Shown: positions 1-6,420, numbered from the stretch's first letter. The stretch is DNA of 6,420 nucleotides from an uncultured Bacteroides sp. (GCA_900557355.1 USSR01000408.1:1-6420); one strand, 5' to 3'. Notes: generated by a model not told the origin, from the letters alone. Numbers and translations are program-made.

Positions 1-177
1 TTACTTATTAACCTGCCATGGCGTATATGGGGAAGGAATACAAAAGAAAATGCAGCAGAAGAAAACATATTTCTACAAGTAGCAATAAAGAGAGGGATGC
101 AATCTAAAGAAGCCTCTACTGATATCGTTTATAAACAGAAAAAGCGTTTAACTAAATCAGAAAAGAAATCCGATTAG
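1..177 (+). CDS. 3' end of an unrecognised gene (C-terminal 58 residues)
   Basis: The first reading frame is open from base 1 to a TAG at 175-177, so this is the tail of a gene that starts before the window. The visible residues begin LLINLPWRIW and end in a lysine-rich, highly charged tail (KKRLTKSEKKSD), which suggests a soluble or cytoplasmic C-terminus. There is no membrane segment or sorting signal in it. I do not recognise a family. The stretch is more AT-rich than the hut genes downstream. That the frame is real is inferred only from its being open up to the window edge, so it could also be the remnant of a broken gene. It ends 21 bases before the 22-bp repeat array, and whether the two are linked cannot be judged from here. 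Confidence 0.5.
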   Translation, partial: LLINLPWRIWGRNTKENAAEENIFLQVAIKRGMQSKEASTDIVYKQKKRLTKSEKKSD

Positions 178-198
178 TCTGTTGATTATCAATAGATA

Positions 199-352
199 GC
201 ATTTACCAAGCATTTACTGCAAGATGTAAAAGCATTTACCGCCGTATGTAACGACCTTTACCCCTTATTGTAACGCTCTTTACCACGGTATGTAACGGCT
301 TTTACTCCGGCATGTAAATGGAGTTACTGTGAGGGGTAAACAGAGTTACTAC
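199..352. repeat. Tandem 22-bp array of alternating KTTAC / GTAAM half-sites
   Basis: Eight KTTAC boxes start at 202, 213, 235, 257, 279, 301, 323 and 345; all but the first are exactly 22 bases apart. Six GTAAM boxes start at 226, 248, 270, 292, 314 and 336, also exactly 22 apart. KTTAC is the reverse complement of GTAAM, so each 22-bp unit is an inverted pair (KTTAC, 8 bases, GTAAM), and the whole is 14 half-sites in alternating orientation about one helical turn apart. Bases between boxes vary, so the boxes look selected and not merely duplicated. Twenty-two is not a multiple of three, so this is not a coding repeat. Binding site array, iteron-like cluster or dispersed genomic repeat are all possible; the function is unknown. 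Confidence 0.85.
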
Positions 353-436
353 TTGGCAGCATGACACAGAGATAAGCTCAAAGTATAAATATGCATGAAC
401 ATAAATCTGCCGTAATTGCATTTTTCTTTTCAATAA

Positions 437-468
437 TTTGCTCTTCTTGGATAAATAATGTAACTTTC
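437..468 (+). promoter_or_regulatory. Candidate Bacteroides-type promoter for the secreted-protein gene
   Basis: TTTG at 437-440 is followed after 20 bases by TAACTTTC at 461-468. This matches the Bacteroides sigma-ABfr pattern (TTTG near -33, TAnnTTTG near -7) except for the last base of the -7 box. Transcription would start near 475, giving a leader of about 30 bases before the ATG at 507. The region is AT-rich and the spacing fits, but the motif is short and chance matches are common. Confidence 0.4.
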
Positions 469-506
469 GCTCAGATAAAACTGTTTTAGAAAGAAAAGCT
501 TGGGGT

Positions 507-1133
507 ATGAAAAGGTGGTGGTTATTAGGCATATTCGGATTATTGGTTGCTTTGCATGGGAGCGCCCAGCAAGTGATATATGCCAATTTGAAGGAACTGG
601 TGGAAGATCGTGGCGACACACTCTCCACATTGAAGATAGAGAAGCGCTCCAAGAATCAGATTTTACTGATGGGAGGTGCTGACTATCGCGTCTCGGTAGA
701 TGACAATCCCGGTCTTTGCCGATATTTGAAATCCCGTTGTTATGCGGTGAGGGCTGACTCGGCATTATACGTCAACTGTAAGAAAGTGCGTTATAAACGT
801 TTCCGATTTGGTGGCTGGTATGCACCTGCCACTTGGATACGGGGGAAAATTTATTTCTATGCACAGCCTGTAGGTTCTGTGGCGGCAAGTACCACGCAGC
901 CTGCCGACGCTACGAAACTGGGTGGAGATGTAGGTACAGCCATTGCCGCTTCGGGGCTGGTCAATGCGCGGGTTTATTATGAACTGAATCCGGAAACGGG
1001 TAAAGTAGAGTTTGTAGGAAAAGACAAAATGTTGCAGTTACTAAAAAATGAACCGGAACTTCTGAATGCCTTCTTACAGGAAAGTAGTGAAAGTGCGGAA
1101 GTTACAGGTAAATACTTACTACGCTTAAAATGA
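507..1133 (+). CDS. Secreted protein of unknown function (Bacteroidetes, DUF6563-like?)
   Basis: This 208-residue protein begins with a classic signal peptide: positive start (MKR), hydrophobic core (residues 4-16) and a likely signal peptidase I site after HGSA (residue 20), giving a mature start QQVIYANLKE. The signal has no cysteine, so it is not a lipoprotein; export to the periplasm is inferred. The middle (residues 40-120) is rich in basic and aromatic residues, for example KKVRYKRFRFGGWYAP. Residues 138-152 form a small glycine/alanine-rich hydrophobic patch, and the end (173-208) looks helical. There are three cysteines (71, 78, 91). It resembles short exported proteins common in Bacteroides; my link to DUF6563 is from memory and unverified. 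The frame uses the first good ATG and ends in TGA directly before a strong terminator, so it is probably transcribed alone. Confidence 0.85.
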   Translation: MKRWWLLGIFGLLVALHGSAQQVIYANLKELVEDRGDTLSTLKIEKRSKNQILLMGGADYRVSVDDNPGLCRYLKSRCYAVRADSALYVNCKKVRYKRFRFGGWYAPATWIRGKIYFYAQPVGSVAASTTQPADATKLGGDVGTAIAASGLVNARVYYELNPETGKVEFVGKDKMLQLLKNEPELLNAFLQESSESAEVTGKYLLRLK

Positions 1134-1142
1134 CTAAATGAT

Positions 1143-1183
1143 AAATAAATCCCGGTATCACTTGCTGATATCGGGATTTATTT
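1143..1183 (+). terminator. Intrinsic terminator after the secreted-protein gene
   Basis: An 18-bp stem (left arm 1143-1160, right arm 1166-1183) closes a 5-base loop CTTGC. The only imperfection is one G-T pair. The stem core is CCCGG/TCGGG, and the left arm is A-rich and the right arm T-rich, so it could act in both directions. It starts 10 bases after the TGA and leaves only 63 bases before the hutU ATG, which separates the two transcription units. Confidence 0.85.
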
Positions 1184-1246
1184 CTATATTGCGGCAGCTT
1201 ACGGAAGTAAACTGATGACATTTTGTAACCTTTCATCCTGCATGTT

Positions 1247-3223
1247 ATGGAAATAACCTTAAGTAACACATTGCCCCCTTATCCAACTTTCGTAGAGGGT
1301 ATCCGGAGGGCACCCGACCGTGGCTATACTCTTACTCCTGCGCAGACTGCCACGGCGTTAAAGAATGCATTGCGCTACGTTCCCAAAGAACTGCACGAAA
1401 CGCTTGCACCGGAGTTTATGGAGGAACTTCGCACCCGTGGACGCATTTACGGTTACCGATATCGTCCGCAAGGAGACCTCAAGGCGAAGCCTATCGATGC
1501 CTACAAAGGAAATTGTATTGAAGGTAAAGCTTTCCAGGTGATGATTGACAATAATCTCTGCTTCGACATTGCTCTCTATCCTTATGAACTCGTCACTTAT
1601 GGCGAAACGGGGCAGGTCTGTCAAAACTGGATGCAGTATCGTCTCATTAAGCAATATCTTGAAGTACTGACTCAAGATCAGACACTTGTCATTGAAAGTG
1701 GACATCCACTGGGATTGTTCCGTTCTAAGCCCGATGCACCACGCGTGATTATTACGAATGCCATGATGGTAGGTCTTTACGACAACCAGAAGGATTGGCA
1801 CGTGGCTATGCAAATGGGAGTGGCCAACTATGGACAGATGACTGCCGGAGGCTGGATGTACATTGGTCCTCAGGGAATTGTGCATGGCACCTTCAATACT
1901 CTGCTGAATGCCGGACGTATGAAACTTGGTATTCCTCAGAACGGTGATTTGCGCGGACATCTGTTTATATCTTCCGGTTTGGGCGGTATGAGCGGTGCTC
2001 AGCCTAAGGCCGCAGAAATGTCGGGTGCAGCTTCTATCATAGCTGAGGTGGATATGTCACGCATTGAAACCCGGCATCGCCAAGGTTGGGTGGGGCACGT
2101 CACGGACTCTATTCCCGAAGCATTCTCGCTGGCGCATGAGGCGATGGACGGCAAGAAACCGATATCCATTGCTTATCATGGGAATATCGTTGACCTACTG
2201 GAATATGCTGTAGACCGGAATATACATATAGACCTGCTTTCTGACCAGACTTCCTGCCATGCCGTTTACGAAGGCGGATATTGTCCGGTGGGAATTACTT
2301 TCTCCGAACGTACAAGTCTGTTGCACGAAAACCCGCAGAAATTCTGTGGACTGGTGAATGAATCGTTGGCACGCCACTTCCGGGCTATAAAGGCTCTTGT
2401 AGGGCGGGGCACCTATTTCTTCGATTATGGAAACTCCTTTATGAAAGCTGTTTATGATGCCGGAGTTCGTGAGATTGCCAAAGAAGAAGACGATAAGAAT
2501 GGGTTTATATTCCCCAGTTATGTAGAAGATATTATGGGACCGGAACTTTTTGATTACGGCTACGGCCCCTTCCGTTGGGTATGTCTCAGTGGTAAACATG
2601 AAGATTTGATAAAGACCGATCATGCGGCGATGGAATGCATTGATCCGAACCGTCGCGGTCAAGATCTGGATAACTATAATTGGATACGCGATGCGGAAAA
2701 GAATAATCTTGTAGTAGGTACCCAGGCGCGTATTCTTTATCAAGATGCGGTAGGACGTATGAAGATAGCGTTGAAGTTCAACGAAATGGTACGCAATGGT
2801 GAGGTGGGACCTATTATGTTAGGACGCGATCATCATGATGTGAGTGGTACGGATTCTCCTTTCCGCGAAACTTCTAATATAAAAGATGGAAGCAATGTCA
2901 TGGCGGATATGGCCGTACAATGTTTTGCCGGAAACTGTGCCCGTGGAATGAGCCTCGTAGCACTACACAATGGTGGTGGTGTGGGGATCGGAAAAGCCAT
3001 AAATGGCGGTTTCGGTATGGTATGTGATGGTAGCGACCGGGTGGATGAGATACTTCGTTCGGCTATGTTGTGGGACGTGATGGGCGGTGTGGCCCGGCGT
3101 TCATGGGCACGCAATGAACATGCTATGGAGACGAGTGAAGAGTTTAACCGGGCACATGCCGATGGTTATCATATCACGATGCCATACGTAGCTGATGACG
3201 AATTAGTAAATAAATACGTGTAA
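1247..3223 (+). CDS. hutU: Urocanate hydratase (urocanase), long form
   Basis: Urocanase (EC 4.2.1.49) adds water to urocanate to give 4-imidazolone-5-propionate, using tightly bound NAD+ as an electrophile; it is cytoplasmic. The 658-residue protein has the family landmarks: the glycine-rich NAD-binding segment GLGGMSGAQPKAA (244-256), GYGPFRWVCLSG (438-449), FNEMVRNGEVGP (511-522), RDHHDVSGTDSPFRET (527-542) and HNGGGVGIG (574-582). It is about 100 residues longer than the classical Pseudomonas enzyme (about 556) and close to the animal enzyme in length and C-terminal motifs. Where Pseudomonas putida has active-site Cys410 in ARICW, this protein has ARILY, with leucine 497. An in-frame TAA at 1226-1228 makes the ATG at 1247 the only possible ATG start; no Shine-Dalgarno site is visible. 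It is the first gene of the hut cluster. Confidence 0.97.
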   Translation: MEITLSNTLPPYPTFVEGIRRAPDRGYTLTPAQTATALKNALRYVPKELHETLAPEFMEELRTRGRIYGYRYRPQGDLKAKPIDAYKGNCIEGKAFQVMIDNNLCFDIALYPYELVTYGETGQVCQNWMQYRLIKQYLEVLTQDQTLVIESGHPLGLFRSKPDAPRVIITNAMMVGLYDNQKDWHVAMQMGVANYGQMTAGGWMYIGPQGIVHGTFNTLLNAGRMKLGIPQNGDLRGHLFISSGLGGMSGAQPKAAEMSGAASIIAEVDMSRIETRHRQGWVGHVTDSIPEAFSLAHEAMDGKKPISIAYHGNIVDLLEYAVDRNIHIDLLSDQTSCHAVYEGGYCPVGITFSERTSLLHENPQKFCGLVNESLARHFRAIKALVGRGTYFFDYGNSFMKAVYDAGVREIAKEEDDKNGFIFPSYVEDIMGPELFDYGYGPFRWVCLSGKHEDLIKTDHAAMECIDPNRRGQDLDNYNWIRDAEKNNLVVGTQARILYQDAVGRMKIALKFNEMVRNGEVGPIMLGRDHHDVSGTDSPFRETSNIKDGSNVMADMAVQCFAGNCARGMSLVALHNGGGVGIGKAINGGFGMVCDGSDRVDEILRSAMLWDVMGGVARRSWARNEHAMETSEEFNRAHADGYHITMPYVADDELVNKYV

Positions 3224-3225
3224 TA

Positions 3226-3306
3226 AATGAAGAATTATGAATGAAGAATGAAGCTGCGCTATGCGAGTTGCACCGCAAGGTAATTCTTCATTCTTAATTC
3301 TTCATT
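3226..3306. repeat. Large inverted repeat / hairpin between hutU and the formimidoyltransferase gene
   Basis: Left arm 3226-3249 and right arm 3283-3306 are inverted copies matching at 23 of 24 positions. Each arm is itself made of repeated AATGAAGAAT-like words, and the right arm's pattern runs on to about 3314. The 33-base loop (3250-3282) is GC-richer and contains a small inner stem, TTGC-ACC-GCAA (3268-3278). The right arm is followed by six A bases on the + strand, and the + strand lacks the T-run of a normal terminator. From memory, similar repeats of the GAATTA/GAAGAAT type are scattered between genes in Bacteroides genomes. A role in mRNA processing, stability or attenuation within the operon is possible but inferred. 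Confidence 0.8.
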
Positions 3307-3324
3307 CTTAATTTAAAAAAGATC

Positions 3325-4224
3325 ATGAATAAAATCATCGAATGTGTCCCCAATTTCAGTGAGGGACGTGATTTACAGAAAATAGATCAAATTATATCCC
3401 CTTTCCGTGGTAAACAAGGTGTAAAACTCCTGGACTACAGTAATGACGAAGACCACAACCGGCTGGTGGTAACTGTAGTAGGCGAACCGGAACCCCTTCG
3501 TGATGCCGTGCTCGAAGCCATCGGTATTGCTGTAAAGCTTATTGACCTTAACCATCACACCGGGCAACATCCCCGTATGGGTGCCGTAGATGTAGTTCCC
3601 TTCATCCCCATTAAGAATGTGACAATGGAAGAAGCTATTGCCCTTTCCAAAGAAGTAGGTGCAGAGGTAGGCAGACGCTATAATCTTCCTGTCTTTCTCT
3701 ATGAGAAATCCGCATCCGCTCCGCATCGCGAAAATCTTGCTGCCGTGCGCAAAGGTGAGTTCGAAGGTATGGCAGAAAAGATAAAGCTACCCGAATGGCA
3801 GCCCGACTTTGGTCCTGCCGAACGCCATGCCACTGCCGGAACCGTTGCTATCGGTGCCCGTATGCCGTTGGTAGCCTACAATATCAACCTGAATACACCT
3901 AACCTGGATATCGCACATGATATTGCCAAGAAGATTCGTTTCATTGGCGGTGGCCTGCGTTATTGCAAAGCAATGGGAGTAGAGTTGAAAGACCGGGGTA
4001 TTACTCAGGTCTCTATCAATATGACAGACTATACCCGTACTGCCCTTTACCGTGCTTTTGAACTGACCCGTGTGGAGGCACGCCGTTATGGAGTCAGCAT
4101 TGTGGGGAGTGAGATTATCGGCCTTGTTCCGATGGAGGCGCTCATTGATGCAGCTTCTTATTATCTTGGTTTAGAGAATTTCTCTATGCAACAAGTGCTT
4201 GAGGCGAGGATTATGGAAGAATAA
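3325..4224 (+). CDS. ftcD: Glutamate formimidoyltransferase (stand-alone)
   Basis: This enzyme (EC 2.1.2.5) moves the formimidoyl group of N-formimidoyl-L-glutamate to tetrahydrofolate, releasing glutamate. The 299 residues match the transferase half of mammalian FTCD, with an N-terminal subdomain (about 1-178) starting with the hallmark IIECVPNFSEGR and a C-terminal subdomain (about 180-299). The motif NHHTGQHPRMGAVDVVPF (76-93) corresponds to the mammalian segment holding catalytic His82, probably H82 here. AGTVAIGARMPLVAYNINLNT (171-191) is also typical. No cyclodeaminase domain is attached; that activity is encoded by the gene at 5543. The ATG lies 18 bases past the hairpin repeat, after an A-rich leader (AAAAAAGATC) and no clear Shine-Dalgarno. 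The gap to hutI is 44 bases. Confidence 0.96.
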   Translation: MNKIIECVPNFSEGRDLQKIDQIISPFRGKQGVKLLDYSNDEDHNRLVVTVVGEPEPLRDAVLEAIGIAVKLIDLNHHTGQHPRMGAVDVVPFIPIKNVTMEEAIALSKEVGAEVGRRYNLPVFLYEKSASAPHRENLAAVRKGEFEGMAEKIKLPEWQPDFGPAERHATAGTVAIGARMPLVAYNINLNTPNLDIAHDIAKKIRFIGGGLRYCKAMGVELKDRGITQVSINMTDYTRTALYRAFELTRVEARRYGVSIVGSEIIGLVPMEALIDAASYYLGLENFSMQQVLEARIMEE

Positions 4225-4268
4225 GGCAAGACACCAATTTATGCAGATTACACAAATAAAGTTTTAGT

Positions 4269-5531
4269 ATGACCGAGAACCTGATAATTTTCAATGCCCG
4301 CGTTGTAACCCCCATCGGCTTTTCCGCCCGTTGCGGCAAAGAGATGGGGGAACTGTGCATCATTGATAATGCTACAATAGAAGTAACCGACGGTATCATT
4401 TCCTATGTCGGCCCTTCCCGGGGCGAGATGCGTGACGGATATTATCAACGCTATTGGCACTACAATGCCCGTGGCAAATGCCTGTTGCCCGGTTTCGTAG
4501 ATTCGCATACCCACTTTGTATTTGGTGGCGAACGTGCCGAAGAATTTTCCTGGCGGCTGAAAGGAGAAAGCTATATGTCTATTATGGAGCGTGGTGGTGG
4601 CATTGTAAGCACTGTGAAAGCCACCCGCGAATGTAGTTTTATTCAACTTCGCTCTAAAGCCGAAGGTTTTTTGAAGCAAATGAGCAGTATGGGTGTTACT
4701 ACCGTAGAAGGCAAGAGCGGCTACGGACTGGATAAGGAAACGGAGCTTCTGCAACTTAAAGTCATGCGTAGCTTGAATAACGACGAGCATAAGCGGGTGG
4801 ATATTGTATCCACTTTTCTGGGGGCGCACGCTGTACCCGAGGAATATAAGGGACGCACGGACGAATACCTCGATTTCATTATTGGTGACGTCTTGCCTTG
4901 CGTTGCCAAGGACGAACTGGCGGAGTTTTGCGATGTTTTCTGCGAACAAGGCGTTTTTTCTGTCGAGCAATCCCGCCGTCTGTTGCAGGCTGCCAAGGAA
5001 TATGGTCTGGGCTTGAAACTCCATGCCGATGAAATCGTTCCGCTGGGTGGTGCCGAACTGGCTGCCGAGCTTTCTGCTGTTTCCGCGGATCATCTGTTGC
5101 ATGCATCTGATGCAGGTATTCGTGCAATGCGGGATGCCGGAACTGTTGCAACTTTGCTTCCTCTTACAGCTTTTGCCCTGAAAGAATCTTATGCACGCGG
5201 CCGTGAAATGATTGATTCCGGTTGTGCCGTAGCCCTTGCCACGGATCTCAATCCGGGCAGTTGTTTCTCCGGATCCATTCCGTTGACTTTTGCCTTGGCA
5301 TGCATCTATATGCGTCTTACTATTGAAGAAGCTATCACTGCCCTTACCCTGAACGGGGCTGCTGCCTTGAACCGGGCGGACAGTATCGGTAGCATCGAAG
5401 TAGGCAAGAAAGGAGATTTTGTAGTGCTGAATTCCGATAATTACCATTTCCTGCCTTATTATGTCGGTATGAATTGCGTAAATACCACCATTAAAGAAGG
5501 AGTGATTTATCCTGTAAGATCGGACCTTTAA
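4269..5531 (+). CDS. hutI: Imidazolonepropionase
   Basis: HutI (EC 3.5.2.7) hydrolyses 4-imidazolone-5-propionate to N-formimidoyl-L-glutamate and is a metal-dependent amidohydrolase. The 420-residue length is normal. Expected metal ligands are visible: the HxH pair in GFVDSHTHFVFGG (H80, H82), H187 in GAHAVP, H252 in KLHADEI and the late aspartate D326 in ATDLNPG. E255 and H275 (SADHLLHA) fit other conserved active-site positions. Residues 1-70 and about 370-420 form the flanking beta-sandwich typical of the superfamily, the latter with GSIEVGKKGDFVVL. An in-frame TAA at 4257-4259 fixes the start at the ATG at 4269. It lies between the genes for the two folate-linked enzymes that process its product, with 11 bases to the next gene, which implies co-transcription. 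Confidence 0.97.
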   Translation: MTENLIIFNARVVTPIGFSARCGKEMGELCIIDNATIEVTDGIISYVGPSRGEMRDGYYQRYWHYNARGKCLLPGFVDSHTHFVFGGERAEEFSWRLKGESYMSIMERGGGIVSTVKATRECSFIQLRSKAEGFLKQMSSMGVTTVEGKSGYGLDKETELLQLKVMRSLNNDEHKRVDIVSTFLGAHAVPEEYKGRTDEYLDFIIGDVLPCVAKDELAEFCDVFCEQGVFSVEQSRRLLQAAKEYGLGLKLHADEIVPLGGAELAAELSAVSADHLLHASDAGIRAMRDAGTVATLLPLTAFALKESYARGREMIDSGCAVALATDLNPGSCFSGSIPLTFALACIYMRLTIEEAITALTLNGAAALNRADSIGSIEVGKKGDFVVLNSDNYHFLPYYVGMNCVNTTIKEGVIYPVRSDL

Positions 5532-5542
5532 AGAAAAATACC

Positions 5543-6172
5543 ATGTTAGTTGATTTGACAGTAAAAGAATTCTTGAATAAAGTGGCGGGCAGTGATCCCG
5601 TCCCCGGTGGCGGAAGCATTGCTGCCTTGAACGGCGCCGTAGCTTCGGCGCTTACCGCTATGGTTGCTAACCTCACCATCGGCAAGAAGAATTACGAAGA
5701 ACACGAGGAACTTATGAACCATATTGCTTCTCTCGCACTGAGAGAGAAAGACGTATTCGTAGCTGATATAGATCGTGACTCGGAAGCCTATGATGCCGTA
5801 TTTGCCTGCTTCAAAATGCCTAAGGCTACCGATGAAGAAAAAGCTGCCCGCAGCGCAGCCATCCAGGAAGCCACTAAGCATGCCGCCCTCGTACCCATGC
5901 AAGTAGCTCGTAATGCTTACGAACTGATGTCGGTGATTGCCGACGTTGCCCGTTTGGGAAATCGTAATGCAGTGACTGATGCTTGTGTGGCCATGATGTC
6001 CGCCCGCACTGCTGTGCTGGGTGCACTGCTGAATGTCCGCATCAATCTGGGTTCCATCAAAGATAAAACCTTTGCGAATGAACTTCAAAGAGAAGCCGAT
6101 GTATTGGAACGCTTGGCTTGTGACCGTGAAAAAGAAGTATTGGATGTTGTTAACCAAGAATTGCGAGTATGA
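5543..6172 (+). CDS. fchA: Formimidoyltetrahydrofolate cyclodeaminase (stand-alone)
   Basis: The enzyme (EC 4.3.1.4) converts 5-formimidoyl-THF to 5,10-methenyl-THF and ammonia, feeding histidine carbon into the one-carbon pool. The 209-residue, mostly helical protein equals the C-terminal domain of mammalian FTCD. Hallmarks are DPVPGGGSIAALNGAVASAL (18-37; folate site), the DIDRDSEAYDAV segment (about 75-86) and ARLGNRNAVTDACVAM (about 135-150). It starts 11 bases after hutI behind an A-rich leader (AAAGAAAAATACC). Its stop overlaps the next start as ATGA (6169-6172), so translation with hutH is probably coupled. It could be confused with serine-cycle or purine-fermentation FchA, but the surrounding genes point to histidine breakdown. 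Confidence 0.95.
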   Translation: MLVDLTVKEFLNKVAGSDPVPGGGSIAALNGAVASALTAMVANLTIGKKNYEEHEELMNHIASLALREKDVFVADIDRDSEAYDAVFACFKMPKATDEEKAARSAAIQEATKHAALVPMQVARNAYELMSVIADVARLGNRNAVTDACVAMMSARTAVLGALLNVRINLGSIKDKTFANELQREADVLERLACDREKEVLDVVNQELRV

Positions 6173-6420
6173 AAAATGTCTATCATGTAGGGTCCGGTGA
6201 ACTCACATTTGACATCATCGAACGAATTATCAACGAGAATCTGAAACTGGAACTGGCTCCCGAAGCCAAAGAACGGATACAAAAATGCCGCGACTACCTC
6301 GATCATAAGATAGCCGAGTCCGAAGAACCTTTGTACGGCATCACTACAGGCTTCGGCTCCTTGTGCAGCAAAAATATATCTCCTGATGAACTGGGTACTT
6401 TGCAGGAGAACCTGATTAAG
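6169..6420 (+). CDS. hutH: Histidine ammonia-lyase, N-terminal part (cut by window end)
   Basis: HutH (EC 4.3.1.3) removes ammonia from L-histidine to give trans-urocanate, the first step of the pathway. Only 84 residues are visible, about one sixth of the usual 500 or so. They include YGITTGFGSL (56-65), the aromatic amino acid lyase signature whose tyrosine (Y56 here, Tyr53 in Pseudomonas HAL numbering) is catalytic, and LGTLQENLIK (75-84), which fits the family's following helix. The MIO-forming Ala-Ser-Gly triad lies beyond the window, so activity and choice of substrate cannot be checked here; phenylalanine or tyrosine lyases share this N-terminal motif. The hut context makes histidine the likely substrate. 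The ATG overlaps the fchA stop (ATGA). Confidence 0.93.
   Translation, partial: MKNVYHVGSGELTFDIIERIINENLKLELAPEAKERIQKCRDYLDHKIAESEEPLYGITTGFGSLCSKNISPDELGTLQENLIK

Noticed and set aside
199..352. CRISPR array
   Set aside because: The period is only 22 bases, with 5-base conserved boxes and no long identical repeats or 30-base spacers.
302..765. Minus-strand open frames (302-652 and 430-765) across the intergenic region and the start of the secreted-protein gene
   Set aside because: They run through the non-coding repeat or promoter region and over a gene with a clear signal peptide; composition and motifs give no support.
1162..1192. Promoter of hutU (TTG-N20-TATATTGC)
   Set aside because: The -7 box matches the consensus only partly and the -33 box lies in the loop of the terminator hairpin, so it was not listed as a feature.
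3226..3306. Ordinary intrinsic terminator after hutU
   Set aside because: The arms are AT-rich, the loop is 33 bases, and no T-run follows on the plus strand; an A-run follows instead.
4248..5447. Open frame of 399 codons on the minus strand, antisense to hutI
   Set aside because: The plus strand here encodes a complete imidazolonepropionase with all metal-ligand motifs. The antisense product is low in recognisable motifs and is best explained by codon bias keeping the opposite frame free of stops.
5546..6157. Open frame of 203 codons on the minus strand, antisense to fchA
   Set aside because: It mirrors almost exactly the extent of a well-supported cyclodeaminase gene and shows no family motif.

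Overview
The window carries a histidine-utilisation (hut) gene cluster from a Bacteroidetes gut-type organism, most likely Bacteroides or a close relative. This rests on A-rich leaders without Shine-Dalgarno sites, a candidate promoter of the Bacteroides TTTG / TAnnTTTG type, a Bacteroides-style secreted protein beginning MKRWW and ending its signal at GSA-QQ, and a long-form urocanase. No genome-level identification was possible.

Layout, all genes on the + strand: (1) 1-177, the last 58 codons of an unrecognised gene. (2) 178-506, a non-coding gap of 329 bases. It holds an ordered array of fourteen GTAAM/KTTAC half-sites with a strict 22-bp repeat (199-352), then a candidate promoter. (3) 507-1133, a small exported protein of unknown function, closed by a strong hairpin terminator (1143-1183). 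(4) 1247-6420, five genes reading in one direction: urocanate hydratase, glutamate formimidoyltransferase, imidazolonepropionase, formimidoyl-THF cyclodeaminase, and the first 84 codons of histidine ammonia-lyase, which runs off the window.

Together the five enzymes cover the whole tetrahydrofolate-linked route from histidine. HutH deaminates histidine to urocanate, HutU hydrates it to imidazolonepropionate, and HutI opens the ring to formimidoyl-glutamate. The formimidoyltransferase frees glutamate and charges THF, and the cyclodeaminase releases ammonia and leaves 5,10-methenyl-THF. The formimidoyltransferase and cyclodeaminase are separate genes flanking hutI, whereas in mammals they are fused as FTCD. 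No hutC/hutP-type regulator or histidine transporter lies in the window.

The hut genes look ordinary for the phylum. The features most worth a second look are the 22-bp array at 199-352, the 24-bp-arm hairpin between hutU and the formimidoyltransferase gene, and the leucine at the position where short bacterial urocanases have their active-site cysteine.
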